A stretch of DNA of 64,000 nt from Adiantum capillus-veneris (Eukaryota > Streptophyta > Polypodiopsida > Polypodiales > Pteridaceae): the NCBI GenBank assembly GCA_014529385.2, contig CM043960.1, positions 27,049,896 through 27,113,895 on the forward strand. Reading direction: 5' to 3'. A program made the position numbers and the translations under genes. Position 1 is the stretch's first letter; the number at the start of each line of letters is the position of its first letter. A model generated the notes under the pieces. It saw only the letters and a program-made list of their open reading frames with translations. It did no database searches and was not told the DNA's origin. This document shows, in pieces, positions 24,901 through 35,409 of this stretch.

Positions 24901-27714
24901 CAGAGCCCGAAACAGTAAAGTACAGCCTGCTGTGTATTTTTGCAGGTTTAGGGTTTTGGCCTTAAACGGTCCCTAATACCCCCGAGAGGTTCGGGGACGC
25001 GAGGGGACTGCTGTATAGGTGATCTGGCGCATTTTCGGGGCTGAAAACAGAGAATTCAGCGTGCTGCAGATTCTCGCCAGGTTTTGCAAAGTGCCCGTAT
25101 GCGTCGGGAAAGTCATTCAATGCGTGGGAATACTGACTGTGAAGGGTCCTAGTACAGTTATGCTGCCGAAATCGGGCCGGAACAATTGAAATTCAGCCAA
25201 GCTTGTGCGGGGAAGCTTGTAGGGAACCACAACGTTTATTCCCTCTTTTAAACAATAAAGAAATACCGAAAGGGGCACCTAAGTTAGGGGCTAATCTGGT
25301 GTCGGTCTACTCATACAGGTGCAATCTAACAGCCTGTATCCCTCTCCCCTTTGTTGTGTCTTGAAAGTACAGGTAAAGTGGGCGACAAATTAAATGGGTG
25401 AAAGCAAATAAGGTTTAAGTCTAAAGTCTACCGTCCTTTTTGAAAGTACAGGCCGGTTTCACAGGGCTGTCCTCTTGCCCCCTTCCTCTTTCTTTTTTAT
25501 GCTGAGGTGATGAGCAGGTTTTTGGTGTCCCAGCAGGTTGGTTTACGGGGCTTAGCACTCCCTATTCGGGGAGATGAGCTACTGGACGTCGAGTTTGCTG
25601 ACGACTCACCTTGTACTTGGATGGCCAGGAGGCCAACCTTCACAGGTGTGAGCAGGCTCTTGAGACCTTCTGTTGTGCATCTGGCGCACTGATCAACTGG
25701 AGAAAGACAGTGGCTTTCTTGGTTGGTAGTGCTCTTGTGCCTGACTGGATGCCAGCCGAGGGTTTCAGGTGGATTCCCCCAGGGATTGCAGTTCGGTACT
25801 TGGGCTGTCAGGTTGGTTTGGACTTGTCTCCCGAGCAGCAGATTGCTCCCCTCCTCCTGTCTATCAGGAGGAAGTTGTTACATTGGAGCTCTGTACGACT
25901 TTCTTTGGCTAGCAGAGTTGTAGTGGCCAACTAGGTGCTGTTGGCTACTATGTGGTACATCACTTCTTACTGGATCTTCTCGAGTTCTTGTATCAGCCAG
26001 GTTGAGCGGCTGATCAGGAATTTCCTTTGGTCAGGGCGAGACACTCTGACAGCCCGGGCCAAAGTGGCTTGGCAGGTCATCATTCTTCCTTGTTTCCAGG
26101 GAGGGCTTGGGATCATAGACCCATCACAACAGAGTAGAGCCCTTCTTAGGAAGTTCATCGTCTGAGGTCTTCTTCCAGGTGAGGAGCCTTGGAAGGAGTT
26201 CTTGTTACAGCGGCTTCGTGCTAGGGTGCCTCACGCAGGAGGCCCTTGGCAGCCTCCGACTAGATGGATCTTCACAGAGATGCGTAGGGTTGGTTTGAGC
26301 AGGAGACTGGAGGATCGCTTCGCTGTGGGGTTGCTACGATCTTGGGAGCACTTGCGGCGAGGCCAAGAGCAGCGTCAGCCTACTTGCACGGAGGAGCGCC
26401 TGCGACAGCCCCTTGTCTGGAACCCCATGGTTAGCACTTAGAGAGGTCACCTGGTTGGTAGTCGGCCTCATGTTTCCTGGGGTTCCATGGCAGCGGGTCC
26501 AGCACGCTCTTTAGGTGATTGGTTACAGTTTTCAGGCTTGTCAGAGGAGCTACAGGGCTTTCAGCTCTATAGAGCATGAGAGGGGTGCAGAGCATGTGCC
26601 AGGACATCTCAGAGGCAGTACCAGCTGAGTGGCTCACGCCTCTCGAGTCAGCAGCGCCCAGATGGAAGGGAGCCTTCACGTGATTGGAGGTTCTTATCTC
26701 TATTCGGGCTTGTTCAGAGACTGTTCACTCCCTGTTTTTCGAGCTACAGGGTGAGGGACGTTTACAGCGAGTTGCGGTAGAGGCGCCGCAGGTGGCAGAG
26801 TGCTGTTTTCAGAGGATCCGAGTGGTGGGCATCTGTGGGAGGACTTGTGTCATCGATCTTGACCAAGTTGCTCTTACGATTGGACACTGGAGACTGTGGG
26901 ATTGGGAGTGCTGCCCACTGGCACGAGTATAGTGGGATCCTGGAGAGTGGCTCTGGAGGGGCCCCTTCTCTTCTGCAGACCACCCAGGTGTCCCTTTCTT
27001 TCAGTACATTGTTCGACTGAGACGTCACATACTGGCAGCACAGAGAGAGGCTTGCCCTGCTGCAGCACCTCATTGGCAAGAGGAGGGTCTCACAGCTGAG
27101 TTCTTGGCAGCTTTTTGGGAGAGGTTGTGGGACTCCAGACTGTCGAGGCGAGTCACTTTGTTTCAGTGGTTGGTCGCACATAGAGCTACAGCAGTTGGGA
27201 GCTGGTTGGTGCATAGTGGCCTCTTGTCCGCATGCACAGCTTGTATTTATCTTGTGGAGAGTCAGTGTCACTGTCTTTGGGACAGTCCCTTGGCACAACA
27301 GGTGTGGCTTCGTGTTCTTGGGCTGATGCCCGCTCTCTCCACGGCTCGGCAGGACACTTGGGGGGCAGCTGCTTGGTCCACTCTCACGGGCCCGGCACTT
27401 CAGTTTGAGCTATCATCCACCAGCAGGATGATAGTGATGCAGGGGGGGGGGTGACCTACACTCCAGCCTGCCACAATGCTTACTCCACAGGAGTGGTGCA
27501 GTGAGATAGAGGTGTGTTGGGAGCTCATTAGTGGCCTGACACTCTGGTTCATCTGGCGGGCCCGTTGCTTCCGCATCTTCGAGGCTCGCCCTGTACCACC
27601 AGCAGAGACCGTTCGGGATCTTTGGCTTGAGCTGGTTCATACTCTCAGAGGACAGTTTGAGAGACTCCAGGGCAGTTCAGACCGCATGCGGGAGCGCAGA
27701 GAGGCTTTTCTTTG
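22000..27714 (+). pseudogene. LINE ORF2: endonuclease, reverse transcriptase, C-terminal domain
   Basis: MRIVSRNVQGLGGP opens the AP-type endonuclease at 22000; DLLMLQEHH, LNIYAPN, WCIGGDFNMLEDPSDR and FFSDHAPVIL are its motifs (to about 22730). Reverse transcriptase has QWRPITILNSAYKILAKALS, TQTGFVKESSILDNIFTFWE and LDFEKAYDRVDWDFL at 23590-23850. The solo LTR splits it at 23985-25461. After it come EFADDS (catalytic FADD, 25588-25606), RNFLWSGRDTLTARAKVAWQ and GGLGIIDP (about 26010-26130), the usual L1 C-terminal motifs. Frameshifts throughout. Confidence 0.87.
23985..25461 (+). mobile_element. solo LTR (1,477 bp) in LINE ORF2
   Basis: Flanked by CAGGG at 23980-23984 and 25462-25466. It starts TGTCACCAGCGTG and ends GGTTTCA. 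Removing it rejoins the LINE sequence (GTCAGACAGGG|CTGTCCTCTTGCCCCC), as in LINE fragment 1 at 7435. No coding capacity. It contains AATAAAGAAATACCGAAAGGGGC (25254-25276), the core of the A-family LTRs, and several AGTACAGG words. It is probably a recombination product of a full element related to, but distinct from, the A family. Confidence 0.82.
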
Positions 27715-27955
27715 ACTTTGGCGTCCTGGGCCACTTTTCACCATGGTCCATGGTGTGCTCCGATGGCACTACCGTCCACCTGTGTGGCTCTTCCCTCCTC
27801 CCATCCACTGATCTAGCCTCATTGTACATATGTTTTTTTTTCATTGGGAGAGTCTCCCCATCATGATTGTTGTAGTCCTCTCTTGTAGAGGAGGTTGTAG
27901 CCCTATGGGCAGTTTCATTAAGTAATAGAAGGATCTTTTTCTCGAAAAAAAAAAA

Positions 27956-28206
27956 CCTTTCAAAGGTGATGTGCCTGACGATGGGGAGCCCGATGAGCAA
28001 CCTGAAGTGGAGGAAAACGAGGAGATTCTTGTTCCTTAACAGATTTTGGCACATAAGGACACAAAGAGTAAGGGTAAAGTAAGAAGGCGGTTCTTGGTTA
28101 AATTCAAGAACTATCCTGCTTTGGATGCGAAGTAGATGGAGGAGGAGAACCTAGCAGATACTCCTCAGATTGTGAAACTTTACCTTGAAGCTTTTGATTT
28201 AGCATA
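27956..28206 (+). pseudogene. A2 integrase C-terminus with chromodomain-like tail
   Basis: Continues the integrase after the LINE: DVPDDGEPDEQPEVEENEEI, then RRRFLVKFKNYPALDAK with a stop in place of the Trp of the chromodomain core, and ADTPQIVKLYLEAFDLA before TAG at 28204. A chromodomain would direct integration to particular chromatin. 28207-28742 is a 3' UTR ending in the purine tract TTTCAAGAGAGGGGTA. Confidence 0.8.
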
Positions 28207-28742
28207 GTCTATTCCGTAGAGCTGGTTCACTGGGATGCACAAGAGGGGAGTTACTCCGCTCCTTTGTCAACAGATGCCTTGATGTTTGAATACTAGAGTC
28301 GCTGATGTCTCTTTGAGCTTTAGGGATACTGAGAGCTGACAGTATTCTGTTGTATGACTTTATGAAATGGAATTTCTTAATATGAAATTGATTTGTTCTT
28401 GACTTGTTTTTAAGTGCAGGAACTGATAGATGAAATGACTGCAACATTTTGGTCTAAATGATCTCGAATAGACATGGTTGCAATAGGGGTTAGTCAATTG
28501 GGCATCGATGAGGTCCTGAGGGGATCTAGATACGATTGCTAGCTACATTGCCTATAAATCATGGTCTAAGATCCGAATGAATGTTGAATGTCATGTGATG
28601 TGACTGTCGATTGGTACATGTGCTAGATGTGTGTTCCTAGTGTGTAGGTACTAACAGTGAGTGTCTGCTAAGTCAGTTTATGGCTTCTGTCTGTTTTGCA
28701 GGCGTAATCGAGGGCGATTACAATGCTTTCAAGAGAGGGGTA

Positions 28743-29377
28743 TGTCACAAAGTGGTGACATGGCATGCGAGTACACACCCCAACGGAAATCTTACTTGCT
28801 GACGTGGTTGAACTGTGCGAAATGTTGACGTGGCAGGCTGGTACGGGAGGCCCGTGATTCACGGTGGAAATTGCGGCGCTTTTCATGGGCGATGATGTGG
28901 CAACGTTGGTAGCTTTGAGCGATGCTTTTGGCTACGCGATCTCAGAAAATAGAGAGGGAGCTTTTGTTGCTTTATTTTCTACGCAATTGCAAGAGAGAGA
29001 AAGGGCTTTTGATTTTTGAAGAAGCTTTAAAATTGAAAGTCTAAAGGCAGATTTTTATGGCAACCTTTTGGATTTCAGCTTTTGGGGCTTTGCTTTTGGG
29101 ATCCTTTGTACTTTTAAATACGTGGGCCGGGCCTCACAACTCAGAGCATTTGGACGCAGAGTCTGAGTGTGAGCGCCTGCCTGCACTCTTGTACTTTGAA
29201 CTCAGATTAATACAAAAAGAAATACTGAAAGGGGCACCAGTCTTTGGGGCCAATATCTCTAGGCACAGAACTCCGTCGGGCCAATGTCGAATAAATTGTG
29301 AACTGTGAACTGTTTTGAAGTGGTTATTTGGTGCTGTCGTGGTAGATTCTTGACTTGGAGTGTCCAAGTCTGTTATA
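28743..29377 (+). repeat. 3' LTR of A2
   Basis: TGTCACAAAGTGGTGACATGGC...CCAAGTCTGTTATA, 635 bp, preceded by the polypurine tract AGAGAGGGGTA. It contains the core AAAGAAATACTGAAAGGGGC (about 29215). Confidence 0.85.
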
Positions 29378-29579
29378 GTATCCTTGAAATCAAAGGAAAA
29401 TCAGTAACTTTATTCCATCTGGGTAACCTGTGACAAAGGAGCGGAGTGACTCTCCTCGTGTGCAGTCCCATCTGATCAGATTCAACCTTGCTGATTTCCG
29501 AGATTTGTCGGAATAGTCAAAGCTAGACCAAAAGCCTCAAGGTAAAGTTCCAATATCTGAGGAGTATCTCCTAGGTCCT

Positions 29580-30080
29580 CCTCCTCCATCCACTTCGCAT
29601 TCAATGCCGGGTAGTTTTTGACTAAGAACCGCCATTCTCTTTACCTTTCTCTGTCCTTTCCTTGTGAGCTAGTATGTGTTTCGGAATGAGAATCTCCTTG
29701 CTCTCTTTTACTTTAGGTTGCTCCTCAGGCGCCCTGTCGACTGGCACCTCACCCTTAAAAGGTTTCAAGAGACTCGCATGAAAAGCGTTGTGAACCTTCC
29801 ACGTATCTGGCAACTTCAGTCTGAAGGATACATCATTTATCGTCTCTTCAATTTGGAAAGGGCCACAATACCACATTCTTAGCTTCGGAAAAAGCCGCTC
29901 CTTTCCCTTTCGTTTCCTTAGGCGTGCCTTCTCAAGCCGTAAGAGCACCCAATCATCTTTCTTCAAGTGCAAGTCGTGTAGATGTTTATTAGCTCCCTTC
30001 TTATCCCGTGCTTGAGACTTCTCAAGAGCCTCGTAAACCTTGGCAAAAGCAATGTTCAAATCTCTCGTATACTGATCCGC
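29580..30080 (-). pseudogene. A3 integrase C-terminus and chromodomain-like tail
   Basis: Minus strand: ARDKKGANKHLHDLHLKKDD, GKERLFPKLRMWYCGPFQIE, FHASLLKPFKGEVPVD, then the chromodomain-like region and stop near 29490-29600. The order is as in A5 (52440-52990). It is followed in its own 3' direction by the A3 3' UTR, interrupted by A2. Confidence 0.8.
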
Positions 30081-30104
30081 TTCAAAAAAGAATCTTATCT
30101 TGGG

Positions 30105-30944
30105 TCTGGGGAATTCTCTGATCTACGAGCTGATTCCCTTTTTCTTTCTTTCCTTGTGCCCTGGGACCTGTGGGTGGCTTTGCTAGCTTCCCCTGTCCAT
30201 TGGCACGTCAATTTCAATCATCGGAATCTTGAGACGCACTATCATCCGATCCCCTTTCTTCGGAATCCTACGATGAACTTACATCTGGTTCCCTTAGTTC
30301 GTCGGAACCTTCGGATGTGCTACCATTTTTTTCTAGAATGTTGTGATGAGTTGTCATCCGATTCCCTTGATTCCTTCTTTTCACTAGCAGACTCTTGCCC
30401 TGTTGAGGTGGATGCTGTCCATAGGATAAGTCAATGAGCTGGCATGCGTTCGAAATCGTTGCTTATCATGTCCCATGAGTCTCTGAATGGAGTCAGACTT
30501 CTGGTTCAGACAATAGTTTCGAATCTCTTTTGGCAAACCACAACAAAACTGCTTAATCTGGTTTCTCTGGCAAATAAGTATCCCAAAACCTTTGGCAGTA
30601 GTCATCCAATGTATCTTTCTTAGTCATTCTCAAGTAATGCCAAACCATGATGACATCTCTTTCATATTCATATGATATCCAAGTTGACGTGAAAATTTTC
30701 TTGAATTTTAATCACGTCGTAGGTGCTTCTGTGCGTAACAATAGAGTAGATCCTCCGTGTCTATGCAATTTCCTTCAAGTAAGATGCCGCCCTTCGCATC
30801 TTGGAGTGTTTTGTGAACCGACCTCCAAAGAAGGCGACCTCAAACTGTTGTACAAACTCAAGGGCTGGATGGGTGTCCTGGTAGCCTGAAAATGTCTCAA
30901 ATCTGACGGCCTGACTCCCTTCCTTGAACTCCTTGGTCTTCTTG
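30105..30944 (-). pseudogene. A3 gag segment located inside integrase
   Basis: Minus strand from 30944 down: VRFETFSGYQDTHPALEFVQ (capsid start, about 30905), broken capsid, IKQFCCGLPKEIRNYC, SLTYPMDSIHLN (about 30410-30440), then low-quality sequence to about 30105. Upstream on the minus strand it continues across element B into the Ser-rich part at 41277-41178. It follows directly on integrase at one end and runs into integrase at the other, an abnormal order. Confidence 0.65.
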
Positions 30945-32108
30945 TGTCACGTGACACATCCCAACCCTATGTGTCCGTGGACAAGCTACACCACAGCAGG
31001 GTTCAGTCAGTTCAGTCAGTTTAGATTAGCATTGATCTAGCACTTTTGTGAGTCTATTCGTAGACCGTGCATGCCCAGTCACTTAGCATAGATGCATATC
31101 CTCCGGTTGCACACAGCACGATCATCGGAATTCCCATCAGAATCCATTAGCATTAGTTAGGGGAATTTTCCAGTGCATTTAGCCTATTTTCCTGTTTTTG
31201 CTTATTTTCACTTATTATTTTTAAGCGACTTTCCAACAAAAGTAGGCAGGGCAATTTTGCTGAGTTAATATATAAGCAAACCCAAGTTAGCACTTTCTGG
31301 CAGAAGAGGAAGCAGGAGTTTTCCGGTCAACATGCAACTTCTCAGCAGTACCCCCCGCAGTAGTAGACCATTGCCATACTTCCCCATCCCTTGGCGTTTT
31401 CCCTTCACAGTAGCCATCGCCATAAACCTCCCGTGCTTGGTGATTTCAGCCTCAACCCACAGCCAGCCCTGGCGTTTTTACTAACGCTAGATCCTTAGCT
31501 TTTTCAGCGTTTTTTTCAGCAGTCACTAACGCTAGGGGAAGACAACAAAACGTCAGCATTTTGCTAGCGTTTTTGCAGCAGGTCAGCGTTTTTGTATTCA
31601 GTCCAAATCTGCAGCAGAGACTCGCAGTTTTCAGCCTAGGATACAGTAGCAGATACATCCCAAGTTGGTTGCAGATGTTCCCCCATTTTCAGCCATAAAA
31701 ACGCAGCCAAAACAGTCATTTTCAGCCACCGAAACAGTCCCGAAATTCAGCGATTAGAAGATCTCAGATTTCAGCCATCAAGTCGTCGTCGTCATCGGCA
31801 TAGTCCAAGTTGCATTAGTCCATTGCATTCGCACTGTACACCTTTGTGCAATCAAAGTAGACCACTCTCGCCGACGAGAGTGGGGCCTTCGGAGGAGGGT
31901 TTTACAACCTCTCGGGTGTCGTATCTCTTCTGTTTCCTTCTCTCAGTCTCATTCACTTGCACGCACAATATCCACTCACTTTGTTCGTGATCATAGCACT
32001 CTCCATAAGACGGAAAGCTCTCTCTTTCCCTAAGAACTAAAAGGAACCTTGAGCAATAAAGATCACTAATCTTGAGAAAATACAACATTCATTCCGCTGC
32101 ACCTAACA
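30945..32108 (+). repeat. 5' LTR of B
   Basis: 1,164 bp. It starts with the perfect palindrome TGTCACGTGACA and ends CCGCTGCACCTAACA. A segment at 31440-31640 is crowded with AGCGTTTTT/ACGCTAG words. Confidence 0.9.
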
Positions 32109-32109
32109 T

Positions 32110-32121
32110 TGGTATCAGAGC
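32110..32121 (+). promoter_or_regulatory. primer-binding site of B
   Basis: TGGTATCAGAGC, one base after the LTR; initiator tRNA-Met type. Confidence 0.9.
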
Positions 32122-32245
32122 TTTGGAAGTGTTCTGCATTACTCAAGGAAAGAACCACAAGAACCACAAGAATTTTTTTGCTTGTTGCAATGGCACGAAC
32201 CCAAGTTTACTTGGGCGTGGCGATTCTTAATCGTGTTTTGTTGAA

Positions 32246-32939
32246 GAGCGACAGGAAGTGTCATTGTCTTTGGGACTGTTCCTCGGCCCAGCAGGTGTGG
32301 CTACGAGTTCTTCGGCTGATGCCTACTCTCTCCACTGCTAGACAGCACACTTGGGGGCAGCGGCTTGGTCCACTCTCACGGGCCCGGCACTTCAATTTGA
32401 GCTGTCTTCCACCAGCAGGATGATAGTGATACAAGGGGGGCGACCTACACTCCAGCCTGCTACAGAGCTTACTCCTCAGGAGTGGTGCAGTGAGAGAGAG
32501 GAGTGTTGGGAGCTCATCAGTGGCCTGACACTTTGGTTCATCTGGCGGGCCTGCTGTTTCTCGCATTTTTGAGGTTCGCTCTGTGCCACCAGCAGAGACT
32601 GTTCGTGACTTTTGGCAGAGCTGATCCATACTCTCAGAGGACAGCTTGAGGGACTACAAGGCAGCTCCAACCGCATGCGGGAGCGTCGTGAGGCTTTCCT
32701 TCGACTCTGGCGCCCTGGGCCTTTCTACACCATTGTCCAGGGTGTGCTCAGATGGCACTACCGACCACCTGTGTGGCTCTTCCCTCCTCCCATCCCTTGA
32801 TTTAGCCTCATTGTATATATGTTGTTTTCATTGGGAGAGTCTTTCCATCATGTTTGTTAGCCCTCTCTTGCAGAGGTGGTTGTAGCCCTACGGGCAGTTT
32901 TCATTAACTAATAGAAGGATCTTTTTCCCGGAAAAAAAA
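32246..32939 (+). mobile_element. 5'-truncated LINE (3' 0.7 kb) in the leader of B
   Basis: Matches 27260-27955 of the long LINE: CATTGTCTTTGGGAC, LTLWFIWRA, GAGAGTCTTTCCATCATG and the end AGAAGGATCTTTTTC plus poly(A) at 32931-32939. I find no clear target duplication, so the insertion may have involved a deletion. Confidence 0.85.
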
Positions 32940-33140
32940 ATCCCAAGAAAGAAGGGCTTGTCCAGCCTCCCATTGTGTCTCTTTTCACTCATTGAAAGCG
33001 GACCGTGCACTTAGCGGCCGACCAATCGACGTGAGGTGGGAAAAAGCAACCTTGGTGTGAGCGCAAGGCCGCCAAGGGGTGCGCCTGCAGAAAAGAGTAG
33101 AACTCGGGTGAAGAGAAGATCCTTCTTCAACGCGATTTGC

Positions 33141-33305
33141 AAGCGAAAGAAACCTCAAGAACCTCAAGACCCCCAAGAACCCAAGTTCCTCGTGAACTTC
33201 AGAACCCAAGACCCTCAAGATCTCAAGAACCCAAGATTCTCACGAATCAAGGACCTCAAGAACCTCAAGACCCTCAAGAACCCAAGTTCCTTGCGAGCTT
33301 AAAAC
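33141..33305 (+). repeat. CCTCAAGAAC minisatellite
   Basis: About 14 imperfect copies of a 9-10 bp unit (CCTCAAGAAC / CCCAAGTTC) just before the gag start of element B. Confidence 0.8.
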
Positions 33306-33321
33306 CCCAAGATCATAGTGC

Positions 33322-34017
33322 ATGGTTGTCACCCGAAGCGGAATGGATACTTCGCATACAGGTGATGAGCATGAGAGAGGCGACGATGACTCGTCCCCAC
33401 CCGGAGATGATTTCTTCAACCCTCCCCCTTCGCCATCTACGCCACCAAGTGCTATGGAGGCAATGGTCAAGCAGATGATGGCCATGATGGATAGACAAGA
33501 AGCAAGTCGCCTTGCTCAGGAACGTGAGCGCCTTGCTCTTGCCGCAAAACAAGAAGAAAATCGACTTGCTCAGGAAGTGAGCGCATTGCTCTTGCCGCAA
33601 AACAAGAAGAACATTGACTTGCTTTCGAACGCGAGCGCGATGAACGAGAGGCTCAAAGGGAGATTCGTCATCAAGAATTTATTTTCCACATCCTAGCCTC
33701 CAAGACGGAACCACCCAAAGATCGTGGGAGTTCGTCAAGTGGCGCAAGCCACGACGCGGATTCCAACTATCCAGTTACAGAAAAGTTGACTTTAAGTAAG
33801 TATGACGGTAAGATGGATGCTACAGTTATTCATTCTTGGTTGCATCAATTTAATGCTTATTTTGCGACAACTAAGAAGACAAGAAATAGCAAAGTTTTAA
33901 CGGCAGCTATGTACCTTGCCAGTGATGCCATCAATTGGTACCACGCATGGCAAGAGGCACAACTAGCCGCGTACCTAGAGGCAGCCGACGATTTCACGCC
34001 CCTCTCTTTTAGTTGGG
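33322..34017 (+). pseudogene. gag of B, N-terminal part
   Basis: ATG at 33322 gives MVVTRSGMDTSHTGDEHERG, then a Pro-rich stretch, EAMVKQMMAMMDRQEASRL and duplicated Gln/Glu-rich heptad-like units (LAQERERLALAAKQEENR), likely coiled coil. After a frame change, LTLSKYDGKMDATVIHSWLH and AMYLASDAINWYHAWQ are Retrotrans_gag features. The frame runs to LSFSW at 34014, where the tandem array begins; it resumes exactly in frame at 37771. Confidence 0.8.
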
Positions 34018-34594
34018 TTGATGTATGCTCATGTGTGTGTGCGTGTGGTGTGTGTTGTGTTTGGGAGCATATGTTAGTACCTTGTTCTACACCCACTATT
34101 GGGCACTGACGACGTTAGTGGGGATGTCGTGGTATTTAGTCAATACTATGCATGATGGAGTTGATGGTTATATTGTCTTGTGGGTGACTACCATGGGTCT
34201 ATACCTTGCACTTTCCTTTAAGGGTGAATCTGGGCTTATCCTGGATTCACCTAGGTATATTTTTTAGTCGTATTGCGGACATGCAGACTTCACATTGTGA
34301 AGTTTTCGTCCGAGTTACGACTAGTTGATATTGTGCGCTAATTCTTTCTATCTTTTGTGGTGCGTATGCCCTATCAACTACCTCATTTTTGTGCTAATTT
34401 TTTCGATTTAATGCTTCTTTTAGTGCTAGGCTTCATTATGGCTGAGTCTGCCCTTGATCTCCGGAGTCATGACAGAAACTCAGTACGCTGAACTTTGTGT
34501 TGATGTATGCTCATGTGTGTGTGCGTGTGGTGTGTGTTGTGTTTGGGAGCATATGTTAGTACCTTGTTCTACACCCACTATTGGGCACTGACGA

Positions 34595-34892
34595 TTCATC
34601 TAAGAAAGCTCAGAAAGCAGTCAAACAATGGAGGAAAGAGATAAGAGAGACAACCAACACACAAAGACCCACACAAGCTTACTCCAAAGAAGTGAAGCAC
34701 GCCTCAAGGCTTGTGGTATTGTAGCCAACTTGATGAAGTAGATGGTGCGTAGTAGTCCCCAACACCGTTTGCAAGCCAGAAGGTTACATAGAGTGTATGA
34801 GTATTACAAGTGAGGAGATAGAAGGCTTGAGGCATGAAGTAGCAAGGTCAAGATGTGTTGGGCTGAAATTGAGAGAAAGTTTTCCTCAAGGA
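34595..34892. mobile_element. 298-bp insert in array copy 2
   Basis: Replaces nine bases (CGTTAGTGG region) of the 482-bp unit. No ORF or terminal repeats; it ends TTTTCCTCAAGGAGGG, which resembles a Copia polypurine end. Nature unknown; it could be filler DNA from break repair. Confidence 0.5.
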
Positions 34893-35409
34893 GGGATGTC
34901 GTGGTATTTAGTCAATACTATGCATGATGGAGTTGATGGTTATATTGTCTTGTGGGTGACTACCATGGGTCTATACCTTGCACTTTCCTTTAAGGGTGAA
35001 TCTGGGCTTATCCTGGATTCACCTAGGTATATTTTTAGTCGTATTGCGGACATGCAGACTTCACATTGTGAAGTTTTCGTCCGAGTTACGACCAGTTGAT
35101 ATTGTGCGCTAATTCTTTCTATCTTTTGTGGTGCGTATGCCCTATCAACTACCTCATTTTTGTGCTAATTTTTTCGATTTAATGCTTCTTTTAGTGCTAG
35201 GCTTCATTATGGCTGAGTCTGCCCTTGATCTCCGGAGTCATGACAGAAACTCAGTACGCTGAACTTTGTGTTGATGTATGCTCATGTGTGTGTGCGTGTG
35301 GTGTGCGTTGTGTTTGGGAGCATATGTTAGTACCTTGTTCTACACCCACTATTGGGCACTGACGACGTTAGTGGGGATGTCGTGGTATTTAGTCAATACT
35401 ATGCATGAT

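Larger units (their letters stand above)
19722..27952 (+). mobile_element. near-complete L1-type LINE inserted in A2 integrase
   Basis: A 15-17 bp target duplication (AAA)CCTTTCAAAGGTGA lies at 19705-19721 and 27953-27969. The element ends in a poly(A) run (27945-27955). From 5' to 3': a C-rich leader with proline-rich spurious frames, ORF1 with a CCHC knuckle, then ORF2 with endonuclease, reverse transcriptase and the C-terminal cysteine-rich region. It is about 8.2 kb, or 6.75 kb without its solo LTR. Frameshifts throughout show it is inactive. The A2 coding sequence is restored when it is removed. Confidence 0.9.
14379..29377 (+). mobile_element. Ty3/Gypsy chromovirus A2, hosting a LINE
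   Basis: LTRs 14379-14922 and 28743-29377; primer-binding site; gag, protease, reverse transcriptase, RNase H and integrase in canonical Gypsy order; a chromodomain-like C-terminus after the LINE; and a polypurine tract. Flanks share AGTAT (14373-14377 / 29377-29381, overlapping the LTR end). It sits in A3's 3' UTR: minus-strand A3 sequence resumes at 29378. Many stops and frameshifts make it inactive. About 8.2 kb of its 15 kb is the inserted LINE. Confidence 0.85.

Noticed and set aside
34019-34255. Helitron end (hairpin followed by CTAG)
   Set aside because: There is no TC start between A and T, and the base after CTAG is G; the hairpin alone is not enough.
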